Shown here one piece after another: positions 1 through 5,802 of a stretch of DNA of 10,033 bases. Origin of the DNA: an uncultured Lachnospiraceae bacterium (GTDB lineage: Bacteria; Bacillota; Clostridia; Lachnospirales; Lachnospiraceae); contig CAJTTO010000076.1 of assembly GCA_910579275.1 (NCBI GenBank), positions 1 through 10,033 on the forward strand. The letters are read 5' to 3'. How positions within the stretch are numbered: position 1 is the stretch's first letter; every line of letters starts with the position of its first letter. The notes beneath the pieces are model-generated. The model saw nothing but the letters and a program-made list of their open reading frames with translations, was not told the origin of the DNA and did no database searches. The position numbers were made by a program, and so were the translations under genes.

Positions 1-46
1 TCGGAAATTTCTGAAGCCTTATAAAACAAGGGGTTCGAGTTTCCGA
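1..46. repeat. Imperfect inverted repeat upstream of the first gene
   Basis: TCGGAAA at 1-7 is the exact reverse complement of TTTCCGA at 40-46. Inside it, CCTT (17-20) can pair with AAGG (28-31), and TGAA (12-15) with TTCG (34-37) using one wobble pair. The whole could therefore fold as one long interrupted hairpin 5' of the gene at 78. It could be the 3' end of something outside the window, a leader structure, or chance. The window edge prevents seeing the upstream side. Confidence 0.3.
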
Positions 47-77
47 GAACACACTGTATACTTGAAAGGGAAGGAAT

Positions 78-614
78 ATGTATCTATATCACTATTATGA
101 TAAAAAAGTCGGACCATTTCGTAATCTTTCTGATTTGAGTTTTGAAGAAGCTGAAATGGTTTTAGTGAAGATTAGGAAAGAAAAACCACAAACACAATGT
201 GCATTTCGGCAGCAAAGCTATATTAAAGACAGGCTATTTTATGAAGATATTTTACGAACGGAATTTAAAAAGAAACATGGGAAAATAGAGCGTTTTGTTC
301 CCCACTATATGGTTGTTGAACATAGTCCATGGTTAAATACTTGGTATGAGGATTGTGCCGTCATTAAAATACCGATTGAAGAATTTGATTTAGAAACGCT
401 GTCTTTTACTTATGGCGATTCTCATCCAACTTTCAGTCCGCGTATAAAAGATGGAAAAGAATACCGCAAAAAGCTGTATACCTATCAAGATATATTGAAA
501 GTAATAGAAAAATATGGATTGCCGCAAGATTGGAACAATGAAGGACAGTTTGGTCCTGAACGATATATTGAGGTACATGTTTGGAGTGATAAAACAATAA
601 GCAAATATCTTTGA
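78..614 (+). CDS. Conserved hypothetical protein, 178 residues, function unknown
   Basis: I cannot assign a function. The product is a soluble, charged and aromatic-rich protein with no signal peptide and no membrane segment. It resembles, from memory, a family of Firmicute hypothetical proteins that start MYLYHYYDK and carry a central HYMVVEHSPW stretch (about residues 76-85), an SFTYGDSHPTFSPR stretch (109-122) and a C-terminal YGLPQDWN...GPERYIEVHVW block (146-169). The frame is open from ATG to TGA, with GGGAAGGA just upstream (68-75), so the gene looks intact. The region is visibly more AT-rich than the genes to its right, and A/T-ending codons dominate, unlike the spoIIIA and transporter genes. 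That could mean a different evolutionary history. It is transcribed alone: terminator-like hairpins follow, and the next gene is about 250 nt away. The coding call is confident; the function is open. Confidence 0.85.
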   Translation: MYLYHYYDKKVGPFRNLSDLSFEEAEMVLVKIRKEKPQTQCAFRQQSYIKDRLFYEDILRTEFKKKHGKIERFVPHYMVVEHSPWLNTWYEDCAVIKIPIEEFDLETLSFTYGDSHPTFSPRIKDGKEYRKKLYTYQDILKVIEKYGLPQDWNNEGQFGPERYIEVHVWSDKTISKYL

Positions 615-658
615 ATTAATTTGTTAAATTCCAGTTTGTAGAATAAAAGCATAAACAA

Positions 659-691
659 GAGGTTGTTAGAAAAAAACTGTCTAACAACCTC
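659..691 (+). terminator. Terminator-like hairpin after the 178-residue protein gene
   Basis: A perfect 12-bp stem pairs 659-670 (GAGGTTGTTAGA) with 680-691 (TCTAACAACCTC) around a 9-nt A-rich loop. It starts 44 nt after the stop codon of the upstream gene. The tract that follows is only moderately T-rich (CATTACAATTATCTTTCTT), so this is a plausible but not classical intrinsic terminator. It may act on either strand: on the minus strand the stem is followed by TTTATGCTTTTATTC. Confidence 0.55.
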
Positions 692-726
692 CATTACAAT
701 TATCTTTCTTGAATACTTGTAAACTG

Positions 727-745
727 TTTGCTTCGCAAATTTTTT
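727..745 (+). terminator. Weak short hairpin followed by six T
   Basis: TTTGC (727-731) and GCAAA (735-739) form a 5-bp stem with a 3-nt loop, immediately followed by six T residues (740-745). The stem is short and AT-rich, so it would be a weak terminator at most. It lies just after the stronger hairpin at 659-691 and before the amidase gene. Confidence 0.3.
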
Positions 746-860
746 CTTTCAGAAAAAACGAGCGGTTGACAAGTTGGTTACACTTTGGGTTACGTGCGAG
801 AGGGTGCGCCGAGGCATCCAATAAGAGTCGTATCGTTAAATAGGGGAGAGATGGGGATTC

Positions 861-1913
861 ATGAGAATTAAAAAATTAAGTCTGGTTTTGGGGGCAGTAT
901 GTTTGCTATGTTTTGGATTCGGATGTGGAAACAAAGAAATTCCTGTAGCGGCAATGGAAAACATACAGACAGATGGGCGCATGATAAAGGCTGAGGAATC
1001 CGTTCAGCAGAGCGGCACTGCGGCGATTTCGGACGCAGCACAGCAAGATACCTTGGTAAGCACAGAGATTCCGGTATTCGAGCCAGTCGTGCTCTATACG
1101 ACAACTAGGGTAAATTGCAGGATTTCCAACACGACGGATTCGGAGATTCTTGGGGTACTGCCAAGAAATACTGAGGTAATCGCGGTTGGCTATGATGCCG
1201 GCTGGTATCAAATCCAGTATCAAGACGGACGGGGTTACATAAGGGAGGACTACCTTACTGATGAGAAAACGGTTACAAACGGAAAACTCATCGTGATTGA
1301 CGCAGGGCATCAGGCAAAGGCGGATACTTCAAAGGAGCCAATCGGTTTCGGCGCTGCGGAGACAAAGATAAAGGTATCTGGAGGAACCTCCGGTGTAAGT
1401 ACGGGTCTGCATGAATACGAGTTGAATTTGTCTGTTGCGTTTAAGCTTCAGGAGGAGCTGATAAGCCGTGGATATGAGGTCATCATGTGCAGGGAGACGA
1501 ACGATGTCAATATCAGCAATGCAGAACGGGCGCAGATTGCAAATGAAAACAATGCAGATGCGTTTATCCGTCTCCACGCAAACGGTTCGGAGAATTCCAA
1601 TGCAAACGGTGTTATGACCATTTGTCAGACCGCGTCCAATCCGTATAACGGAGCATTCTATCAAAGCAGCAGGGCGCTTTCCACGTATGTCCTTGACGAA
1701 ATGGCAGCGAGCACCGGGGCAAAAAAAGAGCGTGTCTGGGAAACGGACACGATGAGCGGTATAAACTGGTGTCAGGTTCCGGTCACAATCGTGGAGATGG
1801 GATACATGACGAACCCGCGTGAGGATAAGCTGCTCGCAACCGATGAATACCAGTATAAGATAGTTGACGGCATTGCGAATGGCATAGATTTGTTTTTGCT
1901 TGCGTCAATGTGA
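861..1913 (+). CDS. SH3b-domain N-acetylmuramoyl-L-alanine amidase (Amidase_3), exported
   Basis: This is a predicted zinc cell-wall hydrolase that cuts the bond between N-acetylmuramic acid and L-alanine in peptidoglycan outside the membrane. Residues 1-21 form a basic, hydrophobic signal sequence ending at Cys22, so a lipoprotein is likely, although the lipobox (GFG-C) lacks the usual Leu at -3. Residues 23-75 are a low-complexity linker. Residues 76-135 look like a bacterial SH3 (SH3b) wall-binding domain (VNCRISN...LPRNTEV...GWYQIQY..GRGYI). Residues 142-347 are the Amidase_3 catalytic domain: zinc ligands are probably His150 (IDAGH), Glu185 (HEYELNL) and His239 (RLHANGS), and the catalytic Glu is Glu312 (VEMGYMTN). 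All expected catalytic positions are present. The start is the ATG after GATGGGG; an ATG at 851 runs into a stop at once. It is a single gene closed by the strong terminator at 1940-1985. Role in growth, separation or sporulation cannot be told from sequence. Confidence 0.93.
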   Translation: MRIKKLSLVLGAVCLLCFGFGCGNKEIPVAAMENIQTDGRMIKAEESVQQSGTAAISDAAQQDTLVSTEIPVFEPVVLYTTTRVNCRISNTTDSEILGVLPRNTEVIAVGYDAGWYQIQYQDGRGYIREDYLTDEKTVTNGKLIVIDAGHQAKADTSKEPIGFGAAETKIKVSGGTSGVSTGLHEYELNLSVAFKLQEELISRGYEVIMCRETNDVNISNAERAQIANENNADAFIRLHANGSENSNANGVMTICQTASNPYNGAFYQSSRALSTYVLDEMAASTGAKKERVWETDTMSGINWCQVPVTIVEMGYMTNPREDKLLATDEYQYKIVDGIANGIDLFLLASM

Positions 1914-1939
1914 GGAAAGACATTCCGATAAGCGGATAC

Positions 1940-1985
1940 AACTTCTCCCAGAACTGATATGGAACAGTTTTGGGAGAAGTTTTTA
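1940..1985 (+). terminator. Strong intrinsic terminator shared by two convergent genes
   Basis: A 17-bp stem pairs 1940-1956 with 1965-1981, with a single G-U wobble and an 8-nt loop (ATATGGAA). It is followed on the plus strand by TTTTATTATAT. It lies between the amidase stop (1913) and the stop of the minus-strand dehydrogenase (1986-1988). On the minus strand the stem is just as stable, but the following tract (GTTGTATCCG) is poor in T, so it is best for the amidase and may also serve the dehydrogenase. Confidence 0.85.
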
Positions 1986-3059
1986 TTATATATGGAATAT
2001 TTTTTTAAGCATGACATCTTCGGTGAGGAGTTTCTTCGCCAGTCCGCGGTACTGTTCCTCATGGAGATAGGTGTGGCGGAACGGTTTGATGGACGGGGCG
2101 AGGTCAATTGCCTTGACGTAATCTTCCACACTGAGATTGAGGGTAGCGACATAGTCCCAGAAGCCTGTTTCCGTGAAGACAGTGTTCACACGCTGCCAGC
2201 GGTGGTCGTGCACGCGGCTCATAAGGTATGTTGCGACGCCGACCTGAATGCCGTGAAGCTGCGGTGTTTCCAGTATCTTATCCAAGGCATGTGAAATCAG
2301 GTGTTCGCTTCCGCTTGTGGGTGCACTGCTGCCGGCAATCTCGTTAGCGATGCCGCTCATGGCGAGGGAATCAAGCAGTTCCTTCAAGAACAGGTTGTCC
2401 TGAATGCTTTCAAACGGCGTGCGCACAAAGCTGTTCACGGCTTTTTTGGCAATCATAAGGGCAAAGTCGTTGACTTGTGTTACACCGTTTGCCTCCTCAA
2501 ACCTCCAGTCGTACAGCGCAGTGATTTTTGACACCATGTCTCCGATGCCGGAGTACAGGAATTTCTGCGGTGCGCTTTTGATGACCGTAGTGTCCGCGAT
2601 GATGCCAAATGCCAGACGCGCAGGGACGGAATTTCTTCGGCCGTTTACAATCAGGGATGCGCTTGCGCTGGAAAACCCGTCGCTGGACGCCGATGTGGGA
2701 ACACTGATAAACGGCAGTTTGCGCAGAAAACCAATGTATTTGGCGGCATCAATAACCTTGCCGCCGCCAAGTCCGATTACAGCCTGCGTGGCGTTTGGCA
2801 GTCCGAACGCCAGATTGATGATATCGTCAATGTTGACGGTATCCAGCTCACAGTATTCCAAAACTTCAATGCCGGATTCCCGCAGTGCTTCCAGCACCTT
2901 GTACCCAAACATGTCAATTAGACCGTTTCCAAAATAAATGACTACTTTTTGGAAACTGCACCCGCTCAGATAGGCGCCAATGTTGTCCAGTGCGTTGGGT
3001 TCTACTTTTAAAATTGTGGGAATAGCGATGTGGCTTGCGTTAAATTTGCTCATATTCAT
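1986..3059 (-). CDS. sn-glycerol-1-phosphate dehydrogenase family protein (EgsA/AraM, Fe-ADH_2)
   Basis: The family reduces dihydroxyacetone phosphate to sn-glycerol-1-phosphate with NAD(P)H and a divalent metal. It is a cytoplasmic relative of the iron-containing alcohol and glycerol dehydrogenases. Visible signatures are the nucleotide-binding GLGGGKVIDAAKY (100-112 of the longer frame starting at TTG 3071), the substrate-loop SVPTSASSDGFSSASAS (123-139) typical of EgsA/AraM, the IIADTTVI segment (157-164), and metal ligands Asp178 (GIGDMVSK), His257 (SEHLISH) and His273 (QLHG). The full fold of about 350 residues is intact. The start is uncertain: ATG at 3059 (AAAGG very close) or ATG at 3053 (better spacing); TTG at 3071 is unlikely. 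A consensus sigma-A promoter sits at 3086-3114. In Bacillus the AraM product feeds heptaprenylglyceryl phosphate, an archaeal-type lipid; whether that pathway exists here is not visible. Glycerol or another polyol phosphate dehydrogenase is the alternative. Confidence 0.88.
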   Translation of the reverse strand: MNMSKFNASHIAIPTILKVEPNALDNIGAYLSGCSFQKVVIYFGNGLIDMFGYKVLEALRESGIEVLEYCELDTVNIDDIINLAFGLPNATQAVIGLGGGKVIDAAKYIGFLRKLPFISVPTSASSDGFSSASASLIVNGRRNSVPARLAFGIIADTTVIKSAPQKFLYSGIGDMVSKITALYDWRFEEANGVTQVNDFALMIAKKAVNSFVRTPFESIQDNLFLKELLDSLAMSGIANEIAGSSAPTSGSEHLISHALDKILETPQLHGIQVGVATYLMSRVHDHRWQRVNTVFTETGFWDYVATLNLSVEDYVKAIDLAPSIKPFRHTYLHEEQYRGLAKKLLTEDVMLKKIFHI

Positions 3060-3085
3060 CTTACCTTTCAAAATTAATATCCTTT

Positions 3086-3114
3086 ATTATAGAGAGTTCA
3101 TAGGAATTTGTCAA
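3086..3114 (-). promoter_or_regulatory. Consensus sigma-A promoter of the glycerol-1-phosphate dehydrogenase gene
   Basis: Read on the minus strand, TTGACA (3114-3109) is followed by a 17-bp spacer and TATAAT (3091-3086). Both hexamers match the sigma-70/sigma-A consensus exactly with optimal spacing. Transcription would start near 3079, about 20-25 nt before the start codon. This predicts strong vegetative expression unless a repressor acts; no operator repeat was recognised. Confidence 0.85.
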
Positions 3115-3149
3115 AATATTCAAGGGAACAGAAGAAAGTAAAATAATGA

Positions 3150-3178
3150 TTTACATATGGGGCGCAAAATAGTATACT
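3150..3178 (+). promoter_or_regulatory. Sigma-A promoter of the SNF transporter gene
   Basis: TTTACA (3150-3155), a 17-bp spacer and TATACT (3173-3178) match the sigma-A consensus with one mismatch in each box. Transcription would start near 3185, giving a leader of about 115 nt before the preferred ATG at 3299. The -10 box lies in the perfect palindrome AGTATACT (3171-3178), which is also the -10 box of an opposing promoter. Confidence 0.7.
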
Positions 3179-3198
3179 TATACTAATTATGCTGTCAA
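3171..3198 (-). promoter_or_regulatory. Second, distal minus-strand sigma-A promoter sharing its -10 with the plus-strand promoter
   Basis: On the minus strand TTGACA (3198-3193) is followed by 16 bp and TATACT (3176-3171). The -35 box is perfect and the -10 has one mismatch. It would read towards the dehydrogenase gene as a distal promoter about 85 bp upstream of the proximal one. Because AGTATACT is palindromic, the same eight bases provide the -10 of the plus-strand promoter, so polymerase could bind in either direction but not both at once. Confidence 0.55.
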
Positions 3199-3298
3199 TT
3201 CAATATATAGGAGTGGCAGACAAAATTGACAAAAGAAAATGGAGAAATCAGGATGGCCTGAGATATCCATGTGCGTTTGGGGAGGAGTAGGAGGCAAC

Positions 3299-4705
3299 AT
3301 GAAAAAAGAAAAAAGTAGAAATTCATTTTCAGGTTCGATTGGCTTTGTGCTGACGGCGGCGGGCAGTGCGGTCGGTCTGGGCAATATTTGGCGGTTTCCA
3401 TATCTGGCGGCGAAGGACGGCGGGGGGCTGTTTCTGGTGATTTACCTGATACTGGCGCTCACGTTCGGATTTACGCTGCTCACGACAGAGATTGCAATTG
3501 GTCGGAAGACGAAACAGAGCCCGCTGACCGCATATGCGAAATTAAGTTCCAAGTGGGGCTTTCTCGGCGTGTTTGCCTGCCTTGTGCCAGTTATTATTAT
3601 GCCGTATTACTGCGTGATTGGCGGCTGGGTGGTAAAGTATTTCCTTGCGTATCTGACTGGGGGCGGAGCCGCGGCGGCAGAGGACGGATATTTTACGGAA
3701 TTTATCACCGGATCGTGGCAGCCCATTGTACTGCTGGTTGTTTTTCTGCTGATTGTTGCAGTTATTGTATTCCGCGGAATCAATAAGGGCATTGAATCAT
3801 CCTCGAAAGTGCTGATGCCGATATTGCTGCTGCTGGTAGTCGGTATTGCATTTTTTTCGCTGACAATTCACTATGAGGATGAATCCGGTGTGGCTAGAAC
3901 CGGCATGGAGGGCTTTCTGATTTATGTAATTCCGGATTTGAGCGGCATGACGGTAAAAGGATTTTTTACGGTGCTTCTCGACGCGATGGGGCAGCTGTTT
4001 TTCAGTCTCAGCGTGGCGATGGGAATTATGGTCGCGTATGGTTCTTATGTCAGGGATGACGCCAATCTGGTAAAATCGATTAACCAGATTGAAATTTTTG
4101 ACACAGCTGTAGCGTTTCTGGCAGGTGTCATGATTATTCCTGCGGTGTATACGTTTATGGGCAGGGAGGGGATGGCAGCGTCGGGACCGAGTCTGATGTT
4201 CATATCCCTGCCAAAGGTTTTTGCGTCAATGGGAAGAATCGGAAATCTCGTGGGATGCCTGTTTTTTGCGATGGTGCTGTTTGCGGCGATTACGAGTGCC
4301 GTGTCCGTCATGGAAGCAGTTGTGTCAAGCTTTATGGACAAGTTCCACATGACACGCACCAAGGCGTCGACGGTCGAGACGGTCATCGCGCTTGTCGGCG
4401 GTGTGATTGTATGCCTTGGGTACAATGTCCTGTACTTTGAGTTCAAGCTGCCAAACGGGGCAGTCGCACAGATTTTGGATATTATGGACTATATCAGCAA
4501 CAATCTGCTGATGCCGCTGGTTGCGATTGGAACATGTGTTCTAATCGGGTGGGTGCTGAAGCCCAAAGCGGTGATAGACGAGGTGGAGAAGTCGGGGAGC
4601 AGATTTGGCAGAAAGCAGCTATATGTTGTGATGATTCGCTATATTGCGCCGATATTGCTGGTCATTCTGCTGTTGAAATCAGTGGGAATTCTGACTGTAA
4701 TATAA
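3299..4705 (+). CDS. SNF/NSS-family sodium-dependent transporter, probably for amino acids
   Basis: This is an integral membrane symporter of the neurotransmitter:sodium symporter family (LeuT fold), expected to import an amino acid or related amine with sodium. The 468-residue product opens with the family hallmark: SIGFVLTAAGSAVGLGNIWRFPY (residues 13-35, helix 1, which in LeuT forms part of the sodium and substrate sites), then AAKDGGG and the helix 2 TTEIAIGR motif. Hydrophobic segments at about 14-34, 43-66, 88-116, 143-159, 170-188, 222-247, 266-284, 315-347, 357-376, 403-420 and 442-465 give 11 helices, the form common in bacterial members that lack helix 12. ATG 3299 is preferred because GGAGGAGTAGGAGG lies just upstream and family members begin near SxxGF; an in-frame ATG at 3239 would add 20 uncharacteristic residues. 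The specific substrate cannot be read. It probably forms an operon with the small membrane protein that follows. Confidence 0.93.
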   Translation: MKKEKSRNSFSGSIGFVLTAAGSAVGLGNIWRFPYLAAKDGGGLFLVIYLILALTFGFTLLTTEIAIGRKTKQSPLTAYAKLSSKWGFLGVFACLVPVIIMPYYCVIGGWVVKYFLAYLTGGGAAAAEDGYFTEFITGSWQPIVLLVVFLLIVAVIVFRGINKGIESSSKVLMPILLLLVVGIAFFSLTIHYEDESGVARTGMEGFLIYVIPDLSGMTVKGFFTVLLDAMGQLFFSLSVAMGIMVAYGSYVRDDANLVKSINQIEIFDTAVAFLAGVMIIPAVYTFMGREGMAASGPSLMFISLPKVFASMGRIGNLVGCLFFAMVLFAAITSAVSVMEAVVSSFMDKFHMTRTKASTVETVIALVGGVIVCLGYNVLYFEFKLPNGAVAQILDIMDYISNNLLMPLVAIGTCVLIGWVLKPKAVIDEVEKSGSRFGRKQLYVVMIRYIAPILLVILLLKSVGILTVI

Positions 4706-4744
4706 AGTGAAACTGTTTCTAAGGATGAAAAAGGAGGTACTGTG

Positions 4745-4969
4745 ATGAAATGTTTGTTTGGTTATGCAGATAGGTATATACAGAAAAGCAGCTGGAAAGA
4801 TATGGCTCTGTTGAAATTCTGTCTTTTTTCAATGGGTATTTTGATTGGAATGCAATTGCCGGAAAAAAGCAAGAGAAGGGCGGCGATAATCGCGGTGCTT
4901 GTCTTTATAGGCACGTATATTCCACTGATGACAAAATTCATTGGTGTTGTGACGGAAAAAGAGGAATAG
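4745..4969 (+). CDS. Small two-helix membrane protein downstream of the SNF transporter
   Basis: A 74-residue protein with two hydrophobic helices (about 20-37, ALLKFCLFSMGILIGMQL, and 46-66, AAIIAVLVFIGTYIPLM) separated by a basic KSKRR turn, with an acidic EKEE tail. From memory it resembles a family widespread in Clostridia that is sometimes labelled 'permease of phosphate ABC transporter'; nothing in the sequence supports that label. The start is ATG 4745, with AGGAGG at 4732-4737 and 7-nt spacing; the GTG at 4742 is too close. It lies 39 nt after the transporter stop with no terminator between, so co-transcription is likely. It might be an accessory subunit, by analogy with the very small MetS partner of the NSS transporter MetP, but it is not recognisably MetS. 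Function unknown. Confidence 0.85.
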   Translation: MKCLFGYADRYIQKSSWKDMALLKFCLFSMGILIGMQLPEKSKRRAAIIAVLVFIGTYIPLMTKFIGVVTEKEE

Positions 4970-4986
4970 TTGTTGATGTGCGCAGG

Positions 4987-5012
4987 ATAAGGGAGTATGA
5001 TTACTCCCTTAT
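4987..5012 (+). terminator. Terminator hairpin between the convergent transporter operon and acetyltransferase gene
   Basis: ATAAGGGAGTA (4987-4997) pairs perfectly with TACTCCCTTAT (5002-5012) around the 4-nt loop TGAT, followed by TTCTATTTTCC. It sits 17 nt after the stop of the small membrane protein gene. Its right arm is also the last codons and stop of the minus-strand acetyltransferase gene (stop at 5003-5001), so one hairpin may end both transcripts. Confidence 0.75.
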
Positions 5013-5612
5013 TTCTATTTTCCTGTCCTTATAATAGTATGCCCTGTCATGGTCATTGATTGGGCGCATAACCCGGCAGGGATTTCCCGCTGCGACAACA
5101 TTGGCGGGGATGTCCTTTGTCACCACGCTTCCTGCGCCGATTACGGTGTTGTCCCCGATGGTTATTCCGGGCAAAATGATTGCCCCTGCACCGATCCAGC
5201 AGTTTCTCCCGATATGGACGGGCATGTTATACTGGTATACCTGCTCGCGTAGTTCCGGCATAATCGGGTGCCCTGCGGTTGCGATGGTCACGTTTGGACC
5301 AATCATGGTATAGTCCCCGACATAGATGTGTGTGTCATCTACGCAAGTCAGGTGGTAGTTGGCATAGACCATTTTTCCGAAATGACAGTGGTGTCCGCCA
5401 AAATTTGCGTAGAATGGCGCCTCAATATAGACACCTTCACCGCAGTCCCCGAGCATTTCTTTTAACATTTTGGCTCTCTTTTCTGATTCGGATGGCTTGG
5501 TCAGGTTGTATTCACATAGCTTATCCTGATATGCCACCTGCTCTTTTAGGATTTCTTCGTCCCAGGAAATGTAAAGCTCCCCCGTGTGTAACTTTTCTTT
5601 CATGTCATGCAT
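5001..5612 (-). CDS. LacA/Maa-family sugar O-acetyltransferase
   Basis: A cytoplasmic trimeric acyltransferase that transfers acetyl from acetyl-CoA to a sugar hydroxyl (maltose/galactoside O-acetyltransferase type). At 203 residues it matches the usual family length. Residues 5-55 are the N-terminal maltose-acetyltransferase domain (MKEKLHTGELY...NLTKPSESEKRAKMLKEML). Residues about 74-170 form the left-handed beta-helix of hexapeptide repeats (HIYVGDYTMIGPNVTI, IGRNCWIGAGAIILPG, IGDNTVIGAGSVVTKDIP). The catalytic histidine is His114 in TAGHP, and the closing NVVAAGNPCRVMR motif (171-183) is present. ATG 5612 is chosen because GGAGG lies 8 nt upstream; a TTG ten codons earlier would place this Shine-Dalgarno inside the gene. 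A good promoter lies at 5660-5687. No sugar operon is adjacent, so the physiological substrate is unknown; detoxification of non-metabolised sugars is the usual proposal. Confidence 0.93.
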   Translation of the reverse strand: MHDMKEKLHTGELYISWDEEILKEQVAYQDKLCEYNLTKPSESEKRAKMLKEMLGDCGEGVYIEAPFYANFGGHHCHFGKMVYANYHLTCVDDTHIYVGDYTMIGPNVTIATAGHPIMPELREQVYQYNMPVHIGRNCWIGAGAIILPGITIGDNTVIGAGSVVTKDIPANVVAAGNPCRVMRPINDHDRAYYYKDRKIEIRE

Positions 5613-5659
5613 TTCATGTACCTCCGTTGTAAAATTTGTCAAGTCAATCGTGATAATTA

Positions 5660-5687
5660 ATCATATCATAAGGGGAAAAACTGTCAA
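5660..5687 (-). promoter_or_regulatory. Sigma-A promoter of the acetyltransferase gene
   Basis: On the minus strand TTGACA (5687-5682), a 16-bp spacer and TATGAT (5665-5660) match the consensus at 11 of 12 positions. Transcription would start near 5653, about 40 nt before the start codon at 5612. It points away from the divergent spoIIIA operon. Confidence 0.75.
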
Positions 5688-5802
5688 TATGTACATTGTT
5701 TTTCTTTCGTGTTCATAATTTGGATTTTGATACATATATTGAGGTATGGACTAGTTTACTGTGCGGTTCATATTCGGGCATGAGAAAGAGGGGGAATATA
5801 CC

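Noticed and set aside
29..45. GGGG-TTCGAGT-TTCC, similar to a tRNA T arm
   Set aside because: Two of the four stem pairs are G-T, there is no CCA end or matching acceptor, and no anticodon arm is present. It is not a tRNA gene, and calling it an att site would be speculation.
57..62. TATACT as a -10 box for the first gene
   Set aside because: The region 17 bp upstream (TTCGAG) is a poor -35, and the start point would fall in the ribosome binding site.
766..794. TTGACA as a -35 box for the amidase gene
   Set aside because: No acceptable -10 occurs 16-18 bp downstream (GTTACG or TTACGT), so the amidase promoter remains unidentified.
797..832. Lysine-riboswitch-like words (AGAGG-GTGCG ... AAGAGT) upstream of the amidase gene
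   Set aside because: Only a short resemblance to the 5' part of the L-box; the remaining conserved helices do not fit in the 30 nt left before the start codon, and a wall amidase is not a typical target.
2404..2937. 177-codon plus-strand open frame opposite the dehydrogenase gene
   Set aside because: Antisense to conserved motifs of the dehydrogenase, with no family resemblance and no Shine-Dalgarno.
3226..3231. TTGACA in the transporter leader as another -35 box
   Set aside because: The sequence 17 bp downstream has no -10 resemblance, and the promoter at 3150-3178 is much better.
3239..3298. In-frame ATG giving a 20-residue extension of the SNF transporter
   Set aside because: No good Shine-Dalgarno before 3239, the extension is unlike family N-termini, and a very strong Shine-Dalgarno precedes ATG 3299.
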